The notes below the pieces were generated by a model. It was not told the origin of the DNA, did no database searches, and saw nothing but the letters and a program-made list of their open reading frames with translations. Positions 1 through 6,411 of a DNA stretch of 10,410 bases are shown in pieces. The DNA comes from an uncultured Collinsella sp. (lineage in GTDB: Bacteria > Actinomycetota > Coriobacteriia > Coriobacteriales > Coriobacteriaceae). Every line of letters starts with the position of its first letter. The stretch's first letter is position 1. The stretch lies in contig URBA01000030.1 of NCBI GenBank assembly GCA_900545905.1, positions 1 to 10,410 of the forward strand, written 5' to 3'. Made by a program: the position numbers and the translations under genes.

Positions 1-219
1 GTGCAGGAGAAATGCACGATCGATGATACCCAGTATTGGCTGGTCAAGGCGCTTGACGGCCACCGCTACGTGATTATGGCCAACGACACCGAAGACGATG
101 GCGATAGCGCTCATGACATCTATATCTACAATGAGGCTTTTATTCGAACCGGCTACTTGAGCGGCGGCGACCAGATCGATATCGATGAGCTCTGGAGCCG
201 CCTGACCAACGCCTCGTAA
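1..219 (+). CDS. Unidentified acidic protein, probably the C-terminal part of a longer gene
   Basis: The frame is open from the first base and ends at TAA 217-219, giving 72 residues. The first codon happens to be GTG, but no ribosome binding site can be seen because the window begins there, so this is most likely the 3' part of a longer gene. The visible protein is soluble and acidic, with a DTEDDGD stretch and alternating short hydrophobic segments (YVIMA, DIYIYNEAF), and ends in an amphipathic DELWSRLTNAS. No signal peptide, membrane helix or catalytic motif is visible. I do not recognise the family. Its stop lies 7 nt before the palindrome that probably served as its terminator and is now split by the insertion sequence. 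Confidence 0.6.
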   Translation: MQEKCTIDDTQYWLVKALDGHRYVIMANDTEDDGDSAHDIYIYNEAFIRTGYLSGGDQIDIDELWSRLTNAS

Positions 220-225
220 CGCTCC

Positions 226-247
226 AAAACCACCACAAAGGGGACAG
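226..247. repeat. Left half of a palindromic repeat split by the IS
   Basis: The arm AAAACCACCACAAAGG (226-241) is the exact reverse complement of CCTTTGTGGTGGTTTT at 1708-1723. If the IS and one CAG copy are removed, the two arms form a perfect 16-bp stem with a 9-nt loop. One strand ends in TTTT and the other begins with AAAA, so the intact element could have been a bidirectional intrinsic terminator for the gene ending at 219. Confidence 0.8.
245..247. repeat. Target site duplication CAG (left copy)
   Basis: CAG lies directly outside the left terminal repeat and is repeated directly outside the right one at 1702-1704. A 3-bp duplication is usual for the IS150 branch of the IS3 family. Three bases alone could match by chance, but the exact repair of the flanking palindrome supports it. 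Confidence 0.75.
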
Positions 248-270
248 TGAACTGCGCCCCGAAACTTGGA
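248..270 (+). repeat. IS terminal inverted repeat (right end relative to the transposase)
   Basis: This 23-bp arm matches the complement of 1679-1701 at 17 positions. The first eight bases (TGAACTGC) and the CTTGGA block are identical. It lies downstream of the OrfB stop at 286-288. Confidence 0.85.
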
Positions 271-285
271 TTGAACAAATAGCGA

Positions 286-1191
286 CTACGCCGCAAGGGC
301 CCGGTTCCTGAACTCCTCCGGCGTCAGGCCCTTCAATCTTACCTGCCTGCGCCGCGTGTTCCAATGGTCTATGTACTCCTCCAGGTCGCGCTTGAAGTCC
401 TCGAAGCTGCCCCACTCCCTGCCGCGGTAGAACTCGTCCTTCACGTGGCCGAAGAGCTGCTCGGTGGCGGCGTTGTCGATGCAGTTCCCCTTGCGCGACA
501 TGCTCTGGGTGATGCCCGCCCCCTCCAGCCTGGAGGCGTAGGACTCGTGCTGGTACTGCCAGCCCATGTCCGAGTGCATGGTCGGTGCCGCCCCGTCGGG
601 CAGGGCCTCGAGGAGCCGGTCGAGCATCCTGTGCTGCTGGGCGAGGTCCGGCGAGGTCGATATGTCGCTCGCCACGATCTCCTTCGTGCAGAAGTCGAGC
701 ACCGGGGCCCAGTAGGCCTTGGCGCCGGCGACCTTGAACTCGGTGACGTCGGTGCCGAGCTTCTGCCACGGCCCCTCGGCGCCGAAGTCCCTCGCGATGA
801 CGTTCTCGAACGTGCTCCCCACGAGCCCCCTGTAGGAGCTGTACCGGCGGCGGGAGCCCCGGCGGCGTATCCCGCACCGGATGCCCATCTCGCGCATCAT
901 CTTGAGCACGGTCTTGTCGGCCACGACCGCGCCCAGCTCGGCGCGCAGGCACATGGCTATCTGCCGGTGCCCGCAGCCGTTGGCGGTGCGCGAGAATATC
1001 TCGGCCGCGGCGTCGCGCAGCTCGGGCCTGGTCGGCCTCCGCGGGTGCGCCAGCGCGTAGTAGTAGGTCGACCTCCTGAGCCCCGAGCACTCCAGCAGGT
1101 GGCGCAGGGAGTGCCCCTCCGCGCGCAGCGCCCTCACCGCCTCGGCCGCCGCCCTGGTCAGAGCCCGTCCCGCTCGACCAGGGCGCGCAAT
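286..1191 (-). CDS. IS3-family transposase OrfB, DDE catalytic domain (made by -1 frameshift from OrfA)
   Basis: This is the catalytic half of the transposase, which cuts and rejoins the IS ends as an OrfAB fusion. Read from the frameshift site, it begins with a helical region ending in RSTYYYAL, then a GCGHRQIAMCLRAE segment typical of the HTH_21 part of IS3 OrfB. The retroviral-integrase-like core follows: first Asp in TDVTEF (codon 748-750), second Asp in HSDMGW (codon 568-570), and Glu in NAATEQLF (codon 460-462). The last two are 36 residues apart, the D,D(35)E pattern. The end, with EEYIDHWNTRRRQ and LTPEEFRNRAL, is also typical. The OrfAB fusion would span 286-1655, about 456 residues. 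An independent internal start cannot be settled; a GTG near 1139 is possible but has no clear ribosome binding site. Confidence 0.92.
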   Translation of the reverse strand: MARPGRAGRALTRAAAEAVRALRAEGHSLRHLLECSGLRRSTYYYALAHPRRPTRPELRDAAAEIFSRTANGCGHRQIAMCLRAELGAVVADKTVLKMMREMGIRCGIRRRGSRRRYSSYRGLVGSTFENVIARDFGAEGPWQKLGTDVTEFKVAGAKAYWAPVLDFCTKEIVASDISTSPDLAQQHRMLDRLLEALPDGAAPTMHSDMGWQYQHESYASRLEGAGITQSMSRKGNCIDNAATEQLFGHVKDEFYRGREWGSFEDFKRDLEEYIDHWNTRRRQVRLKGLTPEEFRNRALAA

Positions 1192-1197
1192 TTTTTT
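1150..1197 (-). promoter_or_regulatory. Programmed -1 frameshift signal: A_AAA_AAA plus stem-loop
   Basis: On the minus strand seven A (1197-1191) are read CTA AAA AAA TTG in the OrfA frame, a canonical X_XXY_YYZ slippery site. Five bases further on, CGCCCTGGTC (1185-1176) pairs perfectly with GACCAGGGCG (1159-1150). The 16-nt loop can add a GAGC/GCTC inner stem and contains the first base of the OrfA stop. Slipping back one base joins OrfA to OrfB, as is known for IS3 elements such as IS150 and IS911. Confidence 0.85.
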
Positions 1198-1655
1198 AGG
1201 TAGGCGACCTCGGCCTCGAGCCTGCGGCAGCGCTCCTCGAGCTCCTGCTCGCGGGTGCGGGCCCGGGGTTTCGACCTCGACCCCCTCGGCCTGCCCTTCG
1301 GGCGGGGCCGCAGCGCCTCGGCGCCGCCCTCGCGGTAGAGCCTGCACCAGCGCTCCAGCGGGGACTTCGACCTGATCCCGAACTCGGCCATGGCGTCGGC
1401 CTTCGCCATCCCGCCGTCGACCACGGCCGACGCCGCGGCGACCCTCTGCTCGAATGTGTACCTGGATTGTTTCCCGCCCATGGACAGCAGCGCCTCGCTT
1501 CCGAACGCCCGGTATACCCACTGCCATTCTCTCACGGTCTCGCGGGGGACGGACAGGGCCTCGGCCGCCGGCTTGCAGCCGACGCCGGCGTCGAAGAGCT
1601 CGACGGCCCGCCTCCTGGACTCCAGGTCGTGCTTCACCCTGAGGTCTATACTCAT
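1158..1655 (-). CDS. IS3-family transposase OrfA (HTH and leucine-zipper protein)
   Basis: This is the DNA-binding half of the transposase, 165 residues, which recognises the IS ends and often represses transposition when made alone. The ATG at 1655-1653 was chosen because GGGAGG lies 6-7 nt upstream on the minus strand; the frame is open further upstream but leaves the IS there. Residues about 15-46 form a first helix-turn-helix (AVELFDAGVGCKPAAEAL, then PRETVREWQW). A second HTH-like unit follows around AKADAMAEFGI to PLERWCRLY. A basic linker (KGRPRGSRSKPRAR) leads to a coiled coil (EQELEERCRRLEAEVAYLKKL), the zipper used for multimerisation. The slippery site lies at the end of the zipper, and zero-frame translation ends eleven codons after it. 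Confidence 0.9.
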   Translation of the reverse strand: MSIDLRVKHDLESRRRAVELFDAGVGCKPAAEALSVPRETVREWQWVYRAFGSEALLSMGGKQSRYTFEQRVAAASAVVDGGMAKADAMAEFGIRSKSPLERWCRLYREGGAEALRPRPKGRPRGSRSKPRARTREQELEERCRRLEAEVAYLKKLRALVERDGL

Positions 1656-1678
1656 GGAAAACCTCCCATTTCCCGATG

Positions 1679-1701
1679 TCCAAGAAATGGGAGGCAGTTC
1701 A
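1679..1701 (-). repeat. IS terminal inverted repeat (left end relative to the transposase)
   Basis: On the minus strand it reads TGAACTGCCTCCCATTTC then TTGGA, and pairs with 248-270. It lies just upstream of OrfA and overlaps the region where the transposase promoter would be expected. Confidence 0.85.
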
Positions 1702-1704
1702 CAG
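1702..1704. repeat. Target site duplication CAG (right copy)
   Basis: CAG directly follows the terminal GCAGTTCA of the IS and matches 245-247 on the other side. Confidence 0.75.
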
Positions 1705-1723
1705 GCACCTTTGTGGTGGTTTT
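1705..1723. repeat. Right half of the palindromic repeat split by the IS
   Basis: GCA followed by CCTTTGTGGTGGTTTT (1708-1723) completes the palindrome whose left arm is at 226-241. With its partner it aligns with 2648-2680 at 29 of 33 positions, so it belongs to a repeat family and is not a chance hairpin. Confidence 0.8.
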
Positions 1724-1812
1724 GCACCAAAGCGCCCCGTGCGCGCCTTGGTATACCATGTACGCCGTTCACGAATACACCCCACACCGCCGCACAACCC
1801 AGAAAGGCCCCC

Positions 1813-2634
1813 ATGGACACCACCTTCAGCCACATCAAAGCCGTGTTCTGCGATATCGACGGCACGCTGCTCACGAGCCAGCACACGGTGTCCCCGCGCA
1901 CCGTGGCGGCGATCCGCGCCCTGCGCGAGCGCGGTGTGCTCTTTGGCCTGTGCACCGGGCGCGACGCCCACGCGACCGAGGCCATGTACGAGCTCTGGGG
2001 CATCGAAGGCCTGGTAGACGTGATGGTGGGCTGCGGTGGCGCCGAGGTCATCGACCGCGCGCACGACATTAACGAGCTGAGCTACCCGCTGCCGGGCGAG
2101 ACCATCGCGCGCATCTGCAAGCACATGGCGGACCTTCCGGCAACGCCCGTCTGCCCCCGAGACGGCGTGTTCTACGTGCCCGAGAGCAACGCGTGCGTCG
2201 AGCACCTGTCGCGCGTCGACGGCGTGCCCTACCAGGTGGTCGATTTTGCCGAGTTTTTGCGCGAGCCGCAGCCCAAGGTGATGTTTACCATGGCGCCCGA
2301 GGTAATGCCGCGGGTGATTGAGCGAGCATCGACGTTTGCCGATGACACTGTTAAGGCGGCGGCTCTGCAAACCACGCAGCGGCTCTACGAGTTTATGGAT
2401 CCGCGCGTGTCCAAGACGCGCGGCCTTGTGCGCGTGGCGGAGCTCAATGACATGGAGCTCCAGAACATCTGCGTGTTTGGCGATGCCGATAACGACACCT
2501 GCATGGTGGCCGACGCTGGTGTGGGGGTGGCCATGGCAAATGGCAGCGACGCCACCCGCGCCGCCGCCGATTTTGTAACCGCCAGCAACGACAAAGACGG
2601 CATCGCGATCTTTATCGAGGAACATCTGCTGTAG
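1813..2634 (+). CDS. Cof-type HAD-superfamily hydrolase (probable sugar-phosphate or nucleotide phosphatase)
   Basis: A soluble 273-residue protein of normal length for the Cof/HAD-IIB group, whose members remove phosphate from small metabolites using an aspartate nucleophile and Mg2+. All four HAD motifs are visible. Motif I is DIDGTLL (Asp14 nucleophile, Asp16 acid/base) and motif II is CTGRD (Thr48). The motif III lysine is Lys201 in VSKTRGL, and motif IV is GDADND (223-228), which binds Mg2+. The stretch of about 85-185 between motifs II and III is the C2-type cap that determines substrate. Start choice: ATG 1813 follows AGAAAGG (1801-1807), and the product begins just before motif I as usual. 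The frame is open back to 1390, but that would run into the IS. The exact substrate cannot be read from sequence. It has no evident functional link to the pilus genes. Confidence 0.9.
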   Translation: MDTTFSHIKAVFCDIDGTLLTSQHTVSPRTVAAIRALRERGVLFGLCTGRDAHATEAMYELWGIEGLVDVMVGCGGAEVIDRAHDINELSYPLPGETIARICKHMADLPATPVCPRDGVFYVPESNACVEHLSRVDGVPYQVVDFAEFLREPQPKVMFTMAPEVMPRVIERASTFADDTVKAAALQTTQRLYEFMDPRVSKTRGLVRVAELNDMELQNICVFGDADNDTCMVADAGVGVAMANGSDATRAAADFVTASNDKDGIAIFIEEHLL

Positions 2635-2647
2635 CGCAGGGGGAGAA

Positions 2648-2680
2648 CCACCACAAAAGGGGCAGGTACCTTTGCGGTGG
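2648..2680. repeat. Second, decayed copy of the CCACCACAAAGG palindrome
   Basis: CCACCACAAAAGG (2648-2660) and CCTTTGCGGTGG (2669-2680) flank an 8-nt loop. The stem has one mismatch and one bulged A. It matches the IS-split copy at 29 of 33 positions, including the GGCAGG-like loop. It starts 13 bp after the HAD stop codon. It lacks a downstream T-run, so it is a poor intrinsic terminator in its present form. Confidence 0.75.
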
Positions 2681-2956
2681 CCTCAGGCGATTTGGGCGAA
2701 TTGATACCGAAAATCTGCGCGAAAATACAAATAACGTTGTCTGAACATCACGCCTCTAACCACCGATGGGTTAAAGATATTCCCATCAATTTGGTAGTCT
2801 ATTCCTCCCGGTTAATGATCTACCGTTCACAGGACGCATGCTCTTGAGCAAAATGTTGTGCAAATAAATAAAATGCTATTAAAAAATGATAACTAGCTTA
2901 ATTACCAGTAGAAATAGATATTTCATAGCGAATAAACGAAGGTAAATCCGAGCAAA

Positions 2957-2985
2957 TGTCAAGCGAATTGAGAATTCGCTATAAA
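2957..2985 (+). promoter_or_regulatory. Candidate promoter with palindrome in the spacer
   Basis: TGTCAA (2957-2962) and TATAAA (2980-2985) are 17 bp apart. The -10 is good and the -35 weak. The perfect palindrome AGCGAATT-GAG-AATTCGCT (2962-2980) fills the spacer, where a bound dimeric regulator would control the promoter. AGCGAAT also occurs alone at 2927-2933. Position and symmetry are seen; function is inferred. Confidence 0.3.
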
Positions 2986-2998
2986 ACTATCGGTATTT

Positions 2999-3028
2999 TT
3001 GCTTAGATGTTCAAACAATTGCTACAAT
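2999..3028 (+). promoter_or_regulatory. Candidate sigma-A-type promoter of the pilus operon
   Basis: TTGCTT (2999-3004) and TACAAT (3023-3028) are separated by 18 bp, and TGC directly precedes the -10 to give an extended -10 element. Transcription would begin near 3035, leaving a leader of about 85 nt before ATG 3119. This is the best-placed promoter candidate for the operon. Confidence 0.45.
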
Positions 3029-3043
3029 ATGGATTACTAAGCG

Positions 3044-3064
3044 TGCGCAATTACAGATTGCGCA
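3044..3064 (+). promoter_or_regulatory. Perfect inverted repeat in the predicted 5' leader
   Basis: TGCGCAAT (3044-3051) and ATTGCGCA (3057-3064) are exact complements around a 5-nt loop, TACAG. It starts about 10 bp after the predicted transcription start. It could be an operator just inside the transcript or an RNA hairpin stabilising the 5' end. No T-run follows, so it is not a terminator. Confidence 0.4.
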
Positions 3065-3103
3065 GATACGTTTGATAGTGAAAGAGCAAGATCGCGGTCT
3101 CTT

Positions 3104-3112
3104 GGGGAGGAG
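3104..3112 (+). promoter_or_regulatory. Ribosome binding site fixing the adhesin start at ATG 3119
   Basis: GGGGAGGAG ends 6 nt before ATG 3119, the strongest Shine-Dalgarno sequence in the window. It selects the frame that encodes the signal peptide over the GTG at 3187 in the long frame. GTCTC (3097-3101) can pair with GAGAC (3110-3114), placing part of this site in a small hairpin. Confidence 0.8.
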
Positions 3113-3118
3113 ACATCG

Positions 3119-6100
3119 ATGAAAGCGAATTCGGACAAATCTAAGCAGAGTAATAAAGCGACGCGCCGTGTACTGGCAGGCGTTTTGTGCGGAGCCTCCG
3201 TTTTGAGCCTGGTACTGTCGCTCGTTATGCCCCCGATCTCGCAGGCCATCGCCAACGATGCCCAGACAGTTTCTACCGCGGAAACTGTAATGGGGGGGGC
3301 TCCTCAAGTGAGTCTACTGATGTAGACGACACTACCAACGGGGATACCGAAAACCAGAATAGCGACGACGCCGAGGGCGACGAGACTGGCGACGGTGCTG
3401 CCGAGATGGCCCCGTTGTCTGATGACGCGGAAACTGAGGGTGCTGCGCAGCCCGCGGATGATAGTAATAGCGATGAGAATGCGATTGCGCTCGCAAGCGT
3501 GAATGCTAACAAAATAGAAGGCGATGTTACTGATAAGTTCAACAACGGCGGAAACTATTGTCTGACGGGCGACGCTTGGTCGTCCAAACCGATCAATATT
3601 AGCCAAAACACCACCATCGACCTTGCATGCTACAAGCTTTATTACAGCAGTGGTAACGACAACACCGGCAGGACTGGTTGTACATTTATTACAATTTCAT
3701 CTGGCGCTACGCTAACTGTCGAAGGTGCGGCGAAAGACTCACCGGTTGAAGATCCCAGTAGCGAGCCTGGTCAGGCGGCGAAGGTAAATTGGAACGATAG
3801 TGCTCCGCAATCACTCACATACTACGTAACTGAAAGTACGAGTACGCCTAACGGTCTTGGTACTAGCGAAAAGACCTACCAGCACACTGTTACCAATTTC
3901 GGCGCTATCGTTGCGTGCAAAGAGGGCTATGTAAATCAAGTCATTTCTGTTGGGGAAGGCTGTACGCTTAACCTCAGCGGAGGCATGATCACAACGCCTC
4001 GTACCCTGGGCAACGACGGTCACGTTATTTTCTCTCAAGGCACTGTCAATATTTCTGGCGGCTATGTCACCAACGGTAACGGCGGCGGCTGGGGTGGTGG
4101 CCTGTGCGTGACGGGCACAAATGCCAAGTTCAACATGACCGGCGGCGTAATCGCGGCAAACAAGGCAGCATCTGGCGGCGGCATCTATGCTGACCAGGGC
4201 GCCACGCTGAATCTATCCGGTGGTGTCATCTCGGGTAACGCTACGTATGGGGATCTCTATAACGACATCGACAATCCCAATAATGGCTATGGCGGCGGTG
4301 TCTTTACCAAAAATGCTGACGTTACAATCAAAGGAACGGCAAACATTACCAACAATCGCGTCGACTCCTATATCACTACGAAATACAACAACGGTCTGCT
4401 CGGCGGGGGCGGTATTGCTTCTGTCAATGGCGGCAAACTGACCATGGCGGGCGGCTCCGTTACTGCCAATTACTCCCATGAGGCCGGCGGCGGTATCTAC
4501 GCTGGTTTTCACAATCAACCGATCACCACGTTCTCCATGACTGGCGGCTTTATAGCGGGCAATATGTCCGACAATGCCGAGGGCGGTGGTCTCCGTATTT
4601 CTAGCGGTACTACCGGCGTTATTGAGGCAGCAAGTGCGTCCAGCAAGGTTTACATCACCAACAACAAGACCATGACGGGCAAGAGCCGCGGCGGCGACTG
4701 GGGCGGCGGTGGCATCTTTATCCAGCAGGGCGGTAAGCTCAATATCGTAAAGACGCTGATCACCAACAATGTGGCCGGCGGCTGGGGTGGCGGCGTTGGT
4801 GCTTGCCCTACGGGCGAGACGATTGTCTCTCACTCAAATGGTGCTGCAATCTACAACAATGCGGATCACGGTGAGCACTTCTCTGCCGGTGGTCATGATA
4901 AGAATTTGGACAAAAATACTAATTACATTACCCCAACCTTCAAAGAAGAGGGTCATAAGGATTTCTTCTTGGTACGCCAGGACGACAGTCAAAATACGGT
5001 TGCGGTCGTTCTTGGCAAGATGCTCGGCGGTGGCTCGGCTGGCTGGAAGGGCACTTGCGATCGTGAGAAGATAACCATCGATGCCAATGGCGGCGCCGAG
5101 GCTAAGTATATGTTCGGTCTTGAGGCTCATCCGACCAATGATGCCAAGACCGCTGCCCAAAACGCTGCGACCACTGTCATCAGTGGCAACTACTCATACA
5201 CCCACGGCGGCGGCATCATGACCAACGGCGATCTTGTCGTTGGCAAGGTCGAGGCTTTGAACGCGTATCCTGCAATCAAAGTCAAGGCAAATAAAGTCCT
5301 TATGAAGGACGGTGCTAAGCGGAGTCTCAAAGAACATCCCTATCAGTTTAAGCTGTTGGGCGCACCTGCCAATTCAAAGAAGGCACCATGCTGGAATGAG
5401 AACGGCACGCTTAACGAAAACGGATGCGAGGCTATGCCCGCGGTTACCGTCGATGAAAACGGAGACATTCTCATTGATACGGGCGCGAACTACCAGTCGG
5501 GCAATTACGACCTCTACCTTGTTGAAGTTCCCCCTGACCCTGATAAAGTTCCTGTCAACGAAAAAGGAACAAAGTTTGATAAGTCTATTTACAAAATACA
5601 TGTAGAGGTTAGCGATCAGCCAGTTGAAACAACGAATTTCTTGGGAATTGAGATTAAACGTTTTTCGGTCAATACAAGCGCTTCCATAGTCACCGTCAAA
5701 AGGAAAAACGAAAAGTCTTTCACTGATCCCGGTGCAGGCTTCTATAGCTGGAGTGAAGATCCGAAAGATAAAACCATCTCGACCGTAAGAATCGGCAATG
5801 AATCCAACCATGCGTTTAAGAACGAACTTGCGCCCTACCAGGCTTCAGGCACTTGGACACCTCAGGTGACCAAGAAGGTCGATGGCGGCGAGATGAAGAA
5901 GTTCAAGTTCGAGCTGTACACCAAGGATGCCAGTGGCAATGAGAAGGTGCTCAATACCCAATGCACTAGTAAGGGGACGGGCAATGAGGCAACGGTGACG
6001 TTTGCTGAGCAGACAATTGGCCCACTTGGCGTCAAAGATCTCACTGAAGGCAAAGCAACAGTCACCTACTATATCCGTGAATGTGCCGCCAAAGAGAACG

Positions 6101-6411
6101 AAGGCACCGAGCACGAAGGCTACAAGAACGACACCAAGAGGTTCAAGGTCGTGGTAACGGCAACGGACAACGGTGGCGGCACGCTGAAATGCACGCCGGT
6201 CTACTACGAGGTCGACGCCAACGATAATGTGAGCGCGAATTCAACCCCTAACCCCACCTTCACCAACACCTACTCCACCTCTTTGCCCCTTTCTGGTATG
6301 TCGGGCGTCACTCTGACGTACCTTGCCGGCGCGGCGGTGCTTTGCGCTGCTGCGGCCTGGATGCACATTCGTCGCAAGGCGAATGCGAAGGGAGGCGAGC
6401 GTCGTGAATAA
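3119..6411 (+). CDS. Large sortase-anchored pilus adhesin with beta-helix head, interrupted by a poly-G phase switch (OFF)
   Basis: Probable pilus-tip or surface adhesin. The ATG 3119 frame gives a signal peptide: KSKQSNKATRR basic region, hydrophobic 18-37, cleavage after QAIA at 45. It then enters eight G and stops at TAG 3323-3325. The mature part continues in the -1 frame to TAA 6409-6411. With nine G the product would have 1,097 residues, numbered so here. Residues about 62-125 are an acidic Asp/Glu/Ser/Thr linker. Residues about 280-570 contain repeated GGGI/GGGV units resembling a right-handed beta-helix of Pmp-like type. Two FctA/Spy0128-like isopeptide domains follow: Lys726, Glu803, Asn902; and Lys919 or 920, Glu988, Asn1050. 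LPLSG (1056-1060), a membrane helix and a RRK-rich tail form the sorting signal. First gene of the pilus operon. A GTG at 3187 opens the long frame but lacks a ribosome binding site and a signal peptide. A sequencing error in the G run is the main alternative. Confidence 0.85.
3292..3299 (+). repeat. Poly-G tract (8 G), probable phase-variation switch
   Basis: Eight G follow AAT and precede CTCC. In the signal-peptide frame they read ATG GGG GGG GCT and reach TAG at 3323-3325. In the adhesin frame they read GGG GGG GGC TCC. Nine or six G would give one continuous frame, while seven or eight do not. Mononucleotide G runs of this length are classic slipped-strand hotspots, and comparable poly-G switches near the 5' end of sortase-pilus genes are known in bifidobacteria. 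Confidence 0.85.
6283..6297 (+). other. LPLSG sorting motif of the adhesin
   Basis: LPLSG is followed by a hydrophobic segment (GVTLTYLAGAAVLCAAAAW) and the basic IRRKANAKGGERR tail, the tripartite signal cut by sortase between residues 4 and 5. Ser replaces the usual Thr. The segment after the motif resembles that of the third gene. Confidence 0.88.

Larger units (their letters stand above)
248..1701 (-). mobile_element. IS3-family (IS150-like) insertion sequence, 1,454 bp, apparently intact
   Basis: The ends TGAACTGC...GCAGTTCA are inverted, with 17 of 23 bases matching between 248-270 and the complement of 1679-1701, and both arms contain a CTTGGA block. The ends have the TG...CA termini of the family. 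A CAG duplication flanks them. Inside, on the minus strand, are OrfA and OrfB overlapping in the -1 phase, the usual two-frame transposase of IS3 elements. Both frames look undamaged, with DNA-binding domain, coiled coil, frameshift signal and D,D(35)E catalytic triad all present, so the copy may still be mobile. Length, OrfA size and 3-bp duplication resemble IS150. It was inserted into the loop of a perfect palindrome. Confidence 0.93.
2681..3118. other. AT-rich intergenic leader of the pilus operon, no gene seen
   Basis: About 440 bp with no convincing coding frame on either strand and visibly lower G+C than the flanking genes, especially 2850-3030. It holds a small hairpin (GATGGG 2765-2770 with CCCATC 2782-2787), promoter candidates and two perfect 8-bp inverted repeats. 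A third promoter-like pair, TTGTGC and extended TGCTATTAA, lies around 2855-2881. Length and composition suggest a regulated promoter region; no known regulator site was recognised. Confidence 0.55.

Noticed and set aside
1158..1197. IS transposase as a frameshift-damaged pseudogene
   Set aside because: The two frames meet at A_AAA_AAA with a stimulatory stem in the expected -1 direction, the normal arrangement of IS3 elements.
364..1203. Long plus-strand open frame inside the IS
   Set aside because: It is antisense to OrfB, a by-product of high-GC sequence, with no family motifs or ribosome binding site.
1390..1812. N-terminal extension of the HAD protein back to 1390
   Set aside because: It would start inside the insertion sequence and cross its end and the palindrome. 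ATG 1813 has a ribosome binding site and gives the family's usual length.
1656..2069. Upstream extension of OrfA to 2069 on the minus strand
   Set aside because: It leaves the IS and runs antisense through the HAD gene. ATG 1655 has a good ribosome binding site within the element.
2765..2787. Hairpin GATGGG/CCCATC as terminator of the HAD gene
   Set aside because: The stem has only six pairs with an 11-nt loop and no proper T-run, so it is too weak to call.
3187..3300. GTG 3187 as the real start of the long adhesin frame
   Set aside because: It has no ribosome binding site and the resulting N terminus (RSLRFEPGTVARYAPDL) is not a signal peptide, whereas the overlapping frame from ATG 3119 has both.
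4080..5220. GGCGG-rich repeats as a DNA-level tandem repeat or CRISPR array
   Set aside because: Unit spacing and sequence vary. The periodicity is at the protein level (GGGI units), and there are no identical repeats with unique spacers.
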